From the NCBI GenBank assembly GCA_023105745.1, contig JALGQZ010000001.1, positions 54,320,937 to 54,384,936 of the forward strand: a stretch of DNA of 64,000 bases, in the 5' to 3' direction. The notes under the pieces are model-generated. The model did no database searches and was not told the origin of the DNA. It was given only the letters and a program-made list of their open reading frames with translations. This stretch comes from Austropuccinia psidii. Its lineage: Eukaryota > Basidiomycota > Pucciniomycetes > Pucciniales > Sphaerophragmiaceae. The position numbers and the translations under genes are program-made. Shown here in pieces: positions 1 through 11,886 of this stretch. The number at the start of each line of letters is the position of its first letter. The first letter of the stretch is position 1.

Positions 1-993
1 AGTTTAAAATAGTAAATTCTGACAGAAAAGATGCGCTACAAGAAAAATAATCAAAATAGATTTTTGATGATGAAATGAAATCCTCTTGGAAGCTTAGTAA
101 GGTGATTTAAAGCCATCAGAATTTACTCTCTGAATGGCTGTAGCGGAAATAACTCAAAACCTATTAATGATCAAAGTTAAAGCTTAAAAAGAACCATTTA
201 TGATCACTAACTGTGATCTTCTTTTAGTTTTAACAGTTAAATAAGGGTTTAGGCTGATGGATACTAGTATACTATAGTTAAGACTAATAAGATCCACAAA
301 TCTTAACCTTTTTCCAATCCTATGACGTCAGAAATCTTAGAGTTATAGTGATAACTCTAAATAATGGCATAATAATGAAAGAAGGTTCAACTATGATGTA
401 ATCATCACCAAAACTTAAATTATCACTTTATTCCAGGGGATACCATCAGTACATGTTTACTAGAGGCCTTATGAACTATAGGAGGGAGAATTTTAATTTA
501 AATAGAGCTCTTTTTCCTCTTTTTTCCCCTCAGACACAAAAAAAAGAGTAATAACTCAAATACAAAGATAATTCACTTTATTCTTTAAATATAAATCAGT
601 TATATCTTCAAAGACCAGAGTTTTCTAATAAGTACTCAACTTTCAAAACATTGATTGAGTCAAAAACCTTATTTTTTCTTAAATTATCTCTAAATATCAA
701 ATTTTACATAAAATGAAGAATACTTGTAATTTCTCTTATTTTTATTTGTAAATGCAATTTGAATAAGTTTCATTCACATTATTAGGAGTAAACCCATTCG
801 AAATTATTATAATAACTGGTAAAAGTAGGTTATTTTCTCTTTATTGTGACTTTTAATAATTCTTACAGTAATATAAACAGTATTTCAGTTAATTTATAAC
901 TTTAATATTAGTAATATTATTATTATAAATTGTTTCTTATTATTAAAAAAATATTTAATGCATTAATTATCTGTTGGTAACAATAATCTTTTA
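1..993 (+). repeat. 5' LTR of E1, left part (cut by window start)
   Basis: This stretch aligns by eye with the inside of two other LTRs in the window, 14,554-15,530 and 58,130-59,100. Shared landmarks are an AAAAGATG...AAGAAAAATAATCAAAA block, a GTGATAACTCTAAATAATGGCATAATAATGA-type block and an AT-rich tail. It resumes at 5,101 after the MULE. It is read as a 5' LTR because the resumed part ends in CA and is followed by the same short internal sequence that follows the LTR at 57,539-59,311. No coding capacity is seen. Confidence 0.75.
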
Positions 994-1185
994 GTAAAAA
1001 CACGTAAGTGATCTTATTTTTCAAAACCAATTCCTCAGGCTCAGTTTTGAGGATTTTTTTTAACTTTTTTTGCCATATATTTCCCAACTTGGCATCTCAA
1101 TATGCACAAATTGTTTCAATTTTTTTTTCCAAATTTCACAAATTTGGCCAATATGCCAAAATGGCATATTTTTTTCAAAAATTCA

Positions 1186-1555
1186 TTTAAAATCTTCCCA
1201 CTTATGAATTTCCTTATTTTTTTTAAAATGAAGGGTTCAATCTGAAGAATAAAGCACCAGACGGTCATAATTTTGAGAATCTTTTTGGTGGGACAAGTGA
1301 AGGTGCAAAAAGGTTTTTTTTTCAAATGTTTTTCCCATCATTGTAATATGCCTATTTTGAAAAAGTCAATTTAATAACTTCCCACTTATGAATTTACTTC
1401 ATTTTTTTCGAATTGAAGGGTTCAATCTGGACAATAAAGAACCAGAAGCCCATGATTTTGGGGAATTGTTTTGGTGGGACAGCAATTGCAGGGGCAATAA
1501 GTGTATTTTTTCAGATTTTTTTTCCTTGTTTGTAATATGACTATTTCTAAGTCCA
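1186..1555. repeat. Two-copy tandem repeat, unit about 184 bp
   Basis: Copy 1 (about 1186-1369) and copy 2 (about 1370-1555) share CTTCCCACTTATGAATTT, then GAAGGGTTCAATCTG, AATAAAG..CCAGA, GGTGGGACA, and a T-rich stretch followed by TGTAATATG. It lies in the MULE's subterminal region, where repeated transposase-binding segments are common in this superfamily; that role is inference. Confidence 0.6.
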
Positions 1556-1655
1556 AAAGCTCCACATGTTGGTTGAAAAAGGAGACTGAGGTGGGATTTA
1601 AGCAATAAGTATGACTGAGGAGGGGGATAATTGGAATAAATTGTATATAAAAAAA

Positions 1656-2285
1656 TCAATCAATCAGTATCAACCTCCAAAATAGTGGGCTTTGGCTGAG
1701 AGGGGGAGGAAGATTGGACAAATACAACACTCTGTGTCTCTTAAATTTATCAGCCCACCCCAGGGCTTGTGGGTGGGCATGAAACCCCCAATTCACAGTA
1801 ATGGGGGGGACTGGATAAACTTTAGAAATGATTATGTCCAAAGGAACAAAATGAGCACAGGTATCCAAGAAGAAGATGAAACTGGGGGGATCATCATTTG
1901 GAGGACATAAATAAGGGAAAAAAGAAAGAGATTGGACTGTGGAATAAAAGAGTACTGGCCTTTTATACTTATTTGCAATTGGATCCCCCATGTCAGGCAT
2001 GGACATCCACTTGCTTTTTGGATCCTGGCCAACATCTTCATACCATTCAATTCTGTCCAAATAAGAGGATACTGAGGGAATTAAGGTGTTCATGGCTCCA
2101 TAAAGGTCTTGATTTTGTTGAATTTATTCAGCCAAGTCACCTCTGGCATCAGCCGATTAATCTTGAGTCTTGTAAATGTAGTGGGATACTGTTCTGTAGC
2201 CACAGTTGCCATCACCCTGGCCATTGATGGCCTTGAAGGTGTATTTCAATATAAACTTGGGAAAGTCTTCTGAGCCAGCTATCTG
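1656..2285 (-). pseudogene. OTU-like cysteine protease domain of the MULE (relic)
   Basis: Reading the minus strand from a 3' splice-like CAG at 2283-2285, the frame encodes a GDGNCGYR motif at about 2193-2217. This is the OTU family catalytic Asp-Gly-x-Cys signature. Downstream at about 1,810-2,090 is a segment with a CAHFVPLD-type motif, the likely region of the catalytic His. In-frame stops lie at about 2,145 and 2,105, so the copy is dead. It belongs to the same gene as the transposase upstream and is separated from it by a Lys/Asn- and Ser/Asp-rich linker (about 2,539-2,925). OTU enzymes cleave ubiquitin-like conjugates; why a transposon carries one is unknown. Confidence 0.6.
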
Positions 2286-2538
2286 ATAAAATAAGTTCAA
2301 AAAATGAATAAATATAAAAATAAACAAGAGAAATTTACATCAAAAAGAATCAGAAACTCACAAACAGCTTGGAGCATTCATCACTTGTCTGATAATTGCT
2401 TTGACAATGCTCACAGGTCAAGTCAATTGCATCATAGATATTCAAGCTCGTGGCAGGATTGTGTGATTTTCTTTGTAATGTTTTGATTCCAATTGCCAAT
2501 ATTCTGGACCTTTTAAGGGTTACTTCTGATTTATTGAA

Positions 2539-4560
2539 TTACGTTGCTGAGGGTAGTGAATCTGATGAGCTGATGGATTTAGATAATAAGTCATCAGAAT
2601 ATTCAGAATCTTTAGATGAGTCCACTTCCATAATTGGAGAGGGGAAGTTTGACTGTGATCTTGATGTTGTTGTAATGATCACTTTTGAGGGGGGTCTTCC
2701 TCCTCTCTTGGATTGACTTTCAATAATTTCAAATCTTGAAGGTTCTCTTTTGTTTTGATTTTTGTTTTTATTCTTGGCTCCTTGAGGTCTTCCACAGATA
2801 TTCTTGCATTCTAGAGGGTCTTCATAATATTGATCATCCTCTTGACTCTTGGGAATTTGCTCAAATGGGACTTTTCCAGTCAAAACATCTTGAAAATGTT
2901 GAAGAATTGGGGTGATTTCTGCCATTGGTCTTTGAAAAAGGTCTTCCCCAATAGCTTCAAATATTTTCTGGGCTTCATTCTTTCTTTATTTTTCAACACT
3001 TTGATCATCACCTTGAAAACCAGCCTGAGAAGAATATGAAAAATAAAATCAGTTAATAAGAAAAAAAATAAGAATAAGAGATTTAAAAATCCTCACAGGA
3101 AAATTCAAATGCCATTGAGGATGGAAGTCTGATATTTCAAGCCTTTGGCGCTTGGAAAATGCCTTTTGGGTCTTATTCTTCCAAGGAATGCCTTGATAAT
3201 TGTTGTATTTGTTGGTGCATTTTTCATTGGGAGGAAATTTGGTTTTGAAATTGTCAAAGGCCATCTGTAGAGAATAATGAGACACCTTGCCATTGAGGGC
3301 ACAGATGTGTGGAGAAAAATTCTTGACATAGACAATCATTTCTTTGGAGATTCTGTTGATAATTTCAATAAATTGTTTTCTGAATGCCATGTGGAGAGCC
3401 CTAATTACCTCCAGGAGAGTACCAGTGGACTTTTGGAGCCAAAGGTTCACCATGGCATGGGAACCTTCAGCTCTGGAGGTGGAGCCCACACCCAGGTGGC
3501 AATGGTGGCTGGTCCAGGCTGACACATAATACTCCTTGAGGGGATGCCAGGGATTTTCCAAATACTGCAAGAATTCAGGATTTTTGACTTGCTTTTGAAG
3601 CTTCTTCCAGTTGTCTTTGAAAGACTTTTCAGTGGACAAATACATAACCTGAGAAATGAACCCCAAAGTAATTAATAAAAACAAAAATAAGCAAAAAGGT
3701 GAGAGAAAGTGAACTAAAGTGAAAGAGAAAAATATATTACTTGGTTCTTAAGAGAATATTTCAAGGCCAGATCCCTTTCAATAACAATAAACGGAGGGGA
3801 AACAAGATTGGTGTTGTTGAGGACCTTTTCTATGTATTTATTTAATGCCCAAGTATATGAGGGTTCAGTTTCATTCTCCATAAAACAAAAAGCCCCAGAA
3901 AAGGTCTTATTGGTTGAGCTGAATCCAACAATATGAAAAAGGGGATTTTGTACTTATTGGTTTTATAAGTACAATCCATAAGAATGACATGAGGAAAGCC
4001 ATGAATGAGTTTTATGGCCGGGGGTGAGTGAAAAACAAGGAGGTAATTTGTCTCTGGGAATCCCTTGCAGAGGCCCAAACAAAATTCTCTTATTTGAGAG
4101 TGTCAATAAGAGAATCAACGGGCCTTCTGCCTTGCAGTTTGTCTTTAATGATTTTCTTGCCTTGGTTGTTAATGTCTTGAAGGATTACAGGCCTGTCAGA
4201 CTCCCTCTGGCTGCATAATTAAGCCTGACTTTGCCTTTGCATGAGCAGTGATTCAGACATTTGAGAAATTTGGGATGTTTCTTGCTCATTGCATTTCCTG
4301 AAAACAGGATGTGCCATGATATTTTCAGTGGCATCATGGCTATGTTCAGGATTTTTTACTTTAAGAGTCCAAGTGGTACACTTGGCATATTTTCTGGAAT
4401 AAATTCCAAAAGGACAGTCAATCTTGCTTGATGTGACTTCTCAAAACCTATTTCAATTTGGTTTGTGGGTCATATTGGACCTCAAGGTGGACACATAATA
4501 CCCCTGAGCTCTGGAAACATTATGCACATGTTGCCAAAGAAGCTCAAGGGTCTGAAATTC
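2539..4560 (-). pseudogene. MULE transposase relic with introns
   Basis: Minus-strand segments in order: an N-terminal FAR1-like part (about 4,100-4,440; CPFGIYSRKYAK, NPEHSHDATE), the catalytic-core start with MDCTYKTNKY at 3,842-4,078 (first DDE aspartate), a region with SRAEGSHAMVN at 3,049-3,684, and a GRPQGAKNK linker at 2,539-2,925. Candidate introns with GT...AG ends lie at 3649-3740 (GTAATA...CAG), 3025-3096 (GTGAGG...CAG) and 2283-2361 (GTGAGT...CAG). Stops and frameshifts interrupt the frame throughout, and the middle of the DDE core (around 3,741-3,841) is truncated. The family cuts and pastes its host transposon by binding the TIRs in the nucleus. Confidence 0.7.
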
Positions 4561-5100
4561 ACCTTCAGTGGGGGGGTTGAAGCATTTTTGAGTGAGAAAT
4601 ATGTCTAAAAGTGAAAGAAAGGGGGAATTTGGGGATTTGGAATGGGGTAAGAACCTTTCAAAATATGAAAAATAAGTGAAAAAAGGTGTGAAAAATGAAC
4701 AGAAGTGGTTAAGAGGGAAAAAGTGGTTTAAATGTGGGATTAATGGATGAGGGAAGGTAAAAAATTGAAAATTGAGAGGCTTGAAAGCAGGTCGTGGTGG
4801 TGGAAAATGCAGTCTTTGGGGGAAAAAAGAAAAAAAGTGTGAAAAGCTTTGCAAAATGGCTTTGGTAATGCTGTTTTTCCAAAAAAAAGGTTGGGGTGGG
4901 GATAATGTGGATTATTTGGGTGTTTGGCCTTCTTTTTGGGGGGGGAGGGGGGGGCTTCCCAAAAAATCTGAAACAATTGGGAGTTAGAGAGGTTTTTTGT
5001 GGAAAAAACCTCTTTTGGGCATGTTTTGGCCCAATACAGGCATGGTTGTGTTTCATTTTTGAATAATAATGGGCTCAGGGCACCCCTTCTGTGTTTTTAC

Positions 5101-5276
5101 GTACACCCTATATTTATTTCATTATATTATTTTATTTATTTAAAAATATAAATATCTTTAGGCCATAATTATTATAGTTATTTTTAATATTATTCTTTAT
5201 TTAAATTAGGAAATCTATGGTACAATAAGTAAAATATTAGTAATTTTTACTGATTTTTTCATAGTCAAACCTTACA
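5101..5276 (+). repeat. 5' LTR of E1, right part
   Basis: Matches the last ~170 bp of the LTRs at 13,975-15,723 and 57,539-59,311. Common blocks are TTTATTTAAATTAGGAAAT, AATAAGTAAAATATTAGT and TTTTTTCATAGTCAAACCTT. It ends CTTACA at 5276. The next bases, TTTTGGGGCCTGGCCATG, recur after the E3 LTR, marking the internal/primer-binding side. Confidence 0.7.
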
Positions 5277-5971
5277 TTTTGGGGCCTGGCCATGATATTT
5301 AATTAAAATACATTTAAAAAAAATTCAAATTGGGCTTATTTAGCAATAAATTATATTTAGAATCATAGAATTATATAATAATTTCATATTTATTGATTTA
5401 AAAGCTTTTGAGGCATTTGGAAAGGAATTGTACTGTCTTCCACATGGTTTTTCACATCCTTAGACTTTGAAGAACTTTCTCTGAGTGACTTCAGTTATTC
5501 AACAAGATATTTATCTATTAAAAATAAATTTATATCATGATTTAATTTTAAGAATGATATTAATTTTATGTTATTCTTTGAAAATACAAATATATATAAA
5601 AATAATAAATAATAAACATAATAAAAAAATGATTTTATTATTTTTATTCATTTATTCTACTCATTCCTTTCATTTGGAAAGATATAAAAGCAAGTTTTAT
5701 GTGTAAACTGCAATATCTTCCCAAAAATAACACTTTTGTTAAAAAAACTATATTAATTTGTCTTTTTTAGTGTTTAAAGACAACTAAACAGAGGATAATC
5801 AAGCTAGTGTTGAAAGACTGGTGGAAGAAACCGGAAAATTCTCTCCAACACCAACATCAAATAAGAAAAGAAAGCTAAGAAATTATTTTTCCAGGACCCA
5901 CTATTCAGGACTCTGAAGGGGGTACCTCTCTTAAACTGCCATAAAAGGCTTTTTTTATCTCTTATTATTTC
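5277..5971 (+). other. E1 internal leader, noncoding
   Basis: AT-rich sequence between the LTR end and the first gag-like codons. It begins with the TTTTGGGGCCTGGCC stretch where a primer-binding site is expected. TGGGG followed by CCTGGCC could pair with a tRNA 3' end, but I cannot name the tRNA. Nothing else is recognised. Confidence 0.4.
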
Positions 5972-7345
5972 AATATGCCTACTAGAAGAGGTTCCCAATA
6001 CTCTATAAACTGAGATGGAGATGGACTCAGAAGTAGAAATGATCCCATAAAAGGGAAAAGAAAGGGAAAAATACCCAGTGGAACCTAATCCACATAGGGA
6101 AGTTCCATATCCCAAAGGCAAGCCCCTAGAATTCTTATTATCTCTGAACCTGAATTGGAACTAGTATGAGTCACTCCAACAGAACCCAATCACATTCAGA
6201 GGGCTCAGATAGACATATAAGTGATCCAGTACAATAAATATTACACATTATACAAAGAAAAGACTGCTAAATGTTGCCAAAAATTCACTAAGAAGTTATG
6301 AGCTCCTTGCTTATCCTTAAAAATGTCCTCAAGGAGAAGGAAATAGCTATATACTCTAATGGATGGAATCCACTGTCATCCAAGCACCAAATCCAAAATT
6401 TAAAGAATTGCAAAACCAAAAAAAGGGAGGCAAGCTAGGATGAAGCCCCTGTAACTTCTACCAGAAAGCCACAAGTCAGCCAGCCACCCTAAGAAGGGAA
6501 GAAGAACAAGAAAAGAACTGGAGGGAACCCTATTCCCCCAGTTAAATTATTCCAAAGATCCAAAAATATGCCAGGGAAACTGTTTCCAAAATGGTCAGAA
6601 CTTTTATAGAAGTAAAGGACAAAGAGGAGAAAAGAATGAGAAAACCCCATTTTCCAGAGAAATAACCTTGTCTCCTGATGTTTTAAACCCTTTAACAGAA
6701 AGTAAAAACAGAATATTACCTTTAGAAGACATTGAAAATAGTCTATTATCTTTGAAATGAATAAACAGAATTATATTATCTTTAACACAAATTATTGTAC
6801 AAAATAAAAAAGAAATAGACAATATTAAATTTATGGTTAAAAATAATAAACCCAAAAATTTAATTGAAAATACTCAGAAATTAATACAAGGAAAAGAAGA
6901 AATGTATTGATACATCAGAGATATCAAAAAAAAACTTTGACAATAAATTATAACAAGAGTATTGACAACCTGACAGAAAAACTGATTAAATTAACCATTT
7001 CAGTTAAAACATTTGGAGAAGATACTTCATCACACCAAAAATTACTTCCAGACCATTTAAAAAAAATGCTGAAGCAAGAATGAATCTTTAAGATGCCATT
7101 GAAAGTTAAATGACCCTTATTACTGGGAAAATGGACAAATTAAATGAGGCTAACTTAAATATGCCAAATTTATCAACCCCATTTTCCCATATAAGAAGTC
7201 CTGTTACACCAAAAGAAGAGATAAAAAATCCCTTCATAGCAGACCTAAGCCATTGGGTCTTGATGAAACAGACACCTCAACTTAAATAATTTCCAAAATT
7301 AACAGGTGAAGGTGAATATGACCACATGTGGCTTTGTTGTATTAT
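5972..7345 (+). pseudogene. E1 gag relic (Ty3/gypsy)
   Basis: From an ATG at 5972 the plus strand reads MPTRRGSQYSIN followed by a stop, then GKRKGKIPSGT, a Lys/Gly/Ser-rich start resembling rust gypsy gag proteins. Broken frames continue to about 7,330, where FPKLTGEGEYDHMW resembles the start of a capsid-like gag segment. Many stops are present. The frame is then lost in an AT-rich tandem repeat from about 7,385. Gag would form the particle shell; this copy cannot. Confidence 0.5.
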
Positions 7346-7384
7346 TGAAGTAAGTTTAGAAAAAGAAATATGGTTTTATTTCTT

Positions 7385-7900
7385 TTTCAATTTTTAGTAG
7401 TATTAAAATTATCAATAATAATCATAAAAATAAATTTTCTTATGCCAATTTGGGTAAAAAAATGAATCATAATGGTATTTCTACAAGAAAAAACTTTATC
7501 AATATATACCTTGTATATATTATTATGAAAGAATCAGTAAAAGTAAAGAATATGATTATATATTTTTTGTAGTAGCATTATTGAAATTATCAATAATAGT
7601 TATAATAATCAGCTTTTCACACCTATTTGGGTGAAAAATGAATTATAAGAGTTTTTCTTTAAGAAAAATTCAAAAAATATATACTTTGTATATATTATGA
7701 AAAAAAGATCAATAGTAAAATATGATTATATCTTATTATGAAGTATTATTATTAAAATTGTCAATAATAATGATAATAATCAATTTTTCACACCAACTTG
7801 GATGAAAAAGTGAATTATAAGAGTTTTCTTTGAGAAAATTCAAACAATATATACTTTGTATATCTTATTATGAAAAAAATATGATAATATTTTTCTTAAA
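7385..7900. repeat. Tandem repeat, three copies of about 170 bp
   Basis: Three diverged direct copies start near 7,387, 7,567 and 7,731. Each has AGTA(G)TATTAAAATT-like and TCAATAATAAT blocks, then TTGGGTGAAAAA..GAAT, GAAAAATTCAA, and ATATACTTTGTATAT. The sequence is AT-rich and has no ORF. It interrupts the E1 gag/pol reading region. Confidence 0.65.
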
Positions 7901-9640
7901 AAATAGATTATTGTATAAATATAAATTATATATTTATAACTCTTGAAAATGATGAAAAAATATTATTTTTCACAAAGAATATGTATACATTTTTCTTTTA
8001 TTTTATTATGTTTTTTTATTTCTCTTTTTTAAGTAAAAAACTATAATAGAGAAATACCACAAAATTAATCCCCTTCAGGGTTCTTTATGGCTTAAGAAAA
8101 GTCAAAATAAGCCAGAAAACAATTATAAAAACGCTAAAAGGCATAGAAATAAGCTAAAAATAGTGAGAAAAAGCTAAAAGTTTGTCTAAACTAGGTAAAC
8201 AACCAGGCCAGGCCCCCAGAAATGTCAGGGTGACTCCATGATATAGCTATAAAATGATAATAAAAAGCTATAACTGTGAGTGTGAAACAAAAATAATGAT
8301 AATAATTAAGTGAGTAGATGGTTAAAAGGGCTATACTAAAAGAATTTAGTGATGGTGAGTGCTTTTGATAGCCCTGGGTGCAGTGTTTATCTTTTGGTTT
8401 ACAATAATAAACCCTGAAATAATTAAAGCTATAGCTATACCTGTTTAATTATAAGGGTACCACTTCTGTAAAAAGATATACCATGTAAGAATATTGAGAA
8501 AAGAATGATGGATTGGCGTTCTGGTGAGGAAAGGCCTACTTTTATCTTTTTCTGGGGTAATGGTAGGTTTTTTATCTCTGCACACAACCAAATAGTGAAT
8601 ATTTCCACTACTGTGGGCTGGTTTGTGGTTCTAAACAATCAATAAAGACTGGTATTTGGTTGAAATGTGGTTTTAGAACCACAAGTTGTCATTCTTACCC
8701 TATACAGGGGGGAAATTTTCACCAATGGAGTTTACAGGCGTGTTCTGGTGTTTCTGATGCATCAGAAGGTGTACATAACATTCATGTATGACTCTTATTT
8801 GTCAATTTATGGGAAATTAAAGAATAAACAGAATCTAATTCAATTGATTAGCTGTTAATTCAATTTTATGGACAGCTGTCCCACAGTAAGATCCCATACT
8901 GGCTAGTGTGGGAGTACAATCTTAAATCCTGAATATATTTGTCAGTTTTAAAGATAGAGAGCTCAACAAGTGGTTCATTTTATATCCCTTGATAAGCTCT
9001 ACACAATGAATACTAATTTAGTATATCTAACCTTAAAAATTGCAAAGTTATACCAATTCTAAATTTCATTATAAAGATGTGGATTTATTATTAATCCTGT
9101 ATTTATCTTGTTTGCTACATACCTTTTGCTCTAGAGGATACATGAGGAAATGAATAGCATCATCAGAAACCTCTAATTGTACACTTTTCAAAGAGACCCC
9201 ACTTTGGGTATCTAAAACTAAAACTGTAGAAGTTGGATGTGAGGTGCATATTTTATTCACCCTTATTTGACTCTACTTTGGCCATACCTTCTATAATTTT
9301 GGTGCTATCTCAATTTGGCTAGTACCATTGGATAGCCCTGATTGAGAGCTTAAAATTGAATATCCATTTGATGGGGTTTAGCTTCTTTCTCTGGACTTTA
9401 GATGGGGTCAAAATTAAGTTTTATGCTCAGCAACTTCTTTGAGCTTAAATAACTTTGTTATTCTTTGTCCTATGATTATGGAACTTTCATATTTTGAAAG
9501 AGGTGATTTTCTTTTTCTTTTGATAACTTTTGAGATTGTTTGGCCCAGCTCCATTTTTTGGTGGCATTTTGCTCTACCATTGGTTTATGGTATTCTGGCA
9601 TTCATGATTGTGCTCTGGTTTTGAGTCACAGGTTGTCAAG
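7901..9640. other. Unrecognised insertion within E1
   Basis: About 1.7 kb separates gag-like from RT-like E1 sequence. The only open frames are under 70 codons, on both strands and unlike anything I recognise. By elimination this is inserted or badly decayed DNA. No LTR ends or TIRs were found. Confidence 0.35.
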
Positions 9641-10049
9641 ACTAGAAAAGGTCTTACATAAGATAGTAAAAGTAAATATGAAAATTTCATTTTGCATAAA
9701 GTGAACTAAAGGCACTGGCACATGTTGTATCTGGACTCAGCTTAGGAACACATAAAAACAAAGTAGCAGCAGTACTACTAAAACCAATGCCCCAAACCAA
9801 AAAAGAAATGAAATAATTTTAAGTATTTTCTGGTTATCACAGACAGAATATAAAATACTTTTCAATAATTTCAAAATCCTTGTATGAACTCTGTGACTAA
9901 CAGAAAGTCTATTAATTGAATGAAGAAAGGGTTAAATCATATGAGGAACTGAAAAAATCCCTCACAAATTCCCCATTTCTTATAATTCAATATTAGAAAT
10001 TACCTTTAAAATTGTAGATTTATGCTTGTGGAGATGAATTAGGTGCTAC
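9640..10049 (+). pseudogene. E1 reverse transcriptase / RNase H relic, part 1
   Basis: Plus-strand translation in shifting frames gives RLSRLEKVLHKIVKVNMKIS, then HVVSGLSLGTHKNKVAAVLL, SGYHRQNIKYFSIISKSLY and NEERVKSYEELKKSLTNSPF, and then the RNase H start IYACGDELGAT. This is the RT thumb to RNase H order of Ty3/gypsy pol. Frames are broken by stops. The polypeptide is cut at 10,049 by the F1 solo LTR and resumes at 11,887. Confidence 0.65.
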
Positions 10050-11886
10050 TGTAAGGTGTGGATATGAAACTTTGATTGAAAATCAAGTACTTTTCCTGTC
10101 CTCAAAATTTGTATAAGGTAAAATCAATTAAAAATAGTAAGAAATATTATTTTTAAGAGAAAACACGCCAATTTTATTGTTTATAACTTTATTAGTATAA
10201 AACAATAATATTATAAAAATTTATTGTTTTACCAACAATAAAAATTTATCCAAAAAATACTCTACAAGAGATATTTTAAGGCTACAAAAGAAATTTCTTC
10301 AAGAGCAATTTCAATTGGAATTAATTGAGCAAAGAACTGCAAGCAATTAATTAAAGAACGGAGTCTTTAAAAAGAATATTAAAGAGAAAACACGCCCAAA
10401 AGTGACCAGAGTGAATTTGGAAACAAAGTGACAAAGTTTAAAGTGATGAAAGATGCTTTAATTCACTTTTGGGGTGGTTCAGGGGTAAAAATGATTATAA
10501 GAGTTACAAACAATGATTATAATGATTTTTTTCACGTGGTTAAAAGTATTAAAATGATTTAAAAATGGTGGTTGGAATCTTTTATTGGTTGGTTTAACAG
10601 TGTTTAAACTAATTAATAAAAGGAAAAGATTCTAACATGAAGAGAAAAGTGGGGCAAAGAAGACATTCTTTTATAGCCATCAATTCTCTTACTCCAAAAG
10701 TAAAATTTACTATTGTCAGTCGTGAAAAACAGTCTGACAACAGAAAAGCCAATTATGGCATCATTGAACCCTGGTTTAGACCAAAAGAGGGTTGGTTACA
10801 GCCATTTTTGGCTAATTTTAGCCATTTTAGACCCTCAAATCAGCCATTACTATAGTAATACCTGGCCTAGAGCCTCCAAAACACGTCAGAATGTGTTTCA
10901 GAGGCTAGAAACCAGTTAAAACTGTTTTTACTATGATTGTTTTATCTTAAGGGTAGTTTTACCCACTTGGCAACAGCTAAAACTACCCCAGTTGGTATCA
11001 AAACCACATCATCAATTGAGTTCACAGACCCTGTGACTCAATTCCAGGCCAAAAGTGATGAACGTTTGTGTGAATTTTGACATCCCACGCCTGTCAGCAA
11101 GGATTTTGGGGGTCTGGCTCCCCCTTAGAGCTAGAGCTCCTTTCCCCCCCAAATTTAATCTTTCCAATTTATTTTTCCTTTAATTCCTCATCATGTATTA
11201 TACTTATAATTTACACATGTAATTCAATTGAGTTGTACAGTTCAATACAGTAATAATTGACACCTCATATGTAAATTAAAGTTTGCTTATGTAATACACG
11301 CGCACATTTTGACATTTCAATTGAATTCAATTGAAAATACTTCAATTCCTCATAACTTCTTAACTAAACACAACACCTCAATTTTAACACAAATTTTGGT
11401 GATTAACACTACATGTGATGTGAATTAAATTAAGGTTTTGAGGATTTTTAATTTTTGTATTGAAAATACTAAAAACTTAATTTAAGCTTATTTAGAGTTG
11501 AGTTACAAACATTTCACTCAGAGGTGACCCCACCTGAAATTTTATGAGGAATCCAATGGTGAAATAATTTTTATAAGTTTATTTATTGGATAAAAAGTTA
11601 TAATAATTTTTATTTAACTTTTTTCCAAATTTATTTATTTTTTCACAATTTTCTTAAAATTTCATTTTTACTTAATTTTTTCAAGTATAAATATAATTTT
11701 ATAATTTCAAATTTTATTGTGATTTTATTTTTAAATTATAATTAAATTTTATTTTTTAAATATAAATTTGTATTTATATTTCAATTTTTATTTTTATAAT
11801 ATAAATAAATTTATTTTATTTATATTTATATCTTAATTTATTTTTTGTGGTCTTTTGGGTATATAAAAATACCTCTAAGGCTCACA
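10050..11886 (+). mobile_element. Solo LTR F1 with 5-bp TSD GCTAC
   Basis: It starts TGTAAGGTGTGG and ends GGCTCACA. It is flanked by GCTAC at 10,045-10,049 and 11,887-11,891. It is closely related to 17,820-19,566 and to 52,799-54,985. There is a TATATAAAA box near its right end (about 11,861). No internal coding region follows, so this is a solo LTR left by LTR-LTR recombination. It splits the E1 RNase H frame between ...DELGA and TLHQTQ.... Confidence 0.85.

Larger units (their letters stand above)
994..5100 (-). mobile_element. MULE (Mutator-like) DNA transposon relic carrying an OTU-like domain, inserted in the E1 LTR
   Basis: The block interrupts an LTR. A 10-bp inverted terminal match, GTAAAAACAC, lies at 994-1003 and, reverse complemented, at 5091-5100. 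Extending inward, about 14 of 17 bases agree, so these may be the eroded TIR ends. No 8-10 bp target duplication is visible, so the exact ends are uncertain. The cargo is a minus-strand transposase relic with an OTU-like C-terminal part. The 300-500 bp flanks inside the ends are noncoding and hold a tandem repeat (1186-1555). Confidence 0.65.

Noticed and set aside
1692..2227. Plus-strand ORFs opposite the OTU-like region
   Set aside because: The minus strand has the GDGNC motif and fits the MULE gene order, so the plus frames are shadows.
4453..5056. Overlapping minus-strand Phe/Pro-rich ORFs
   Set aside because: Low-complexity translations of a G- and A-rich plus strand; frames overlap each other and no motif is conserved. 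They lie in the MULE flank.
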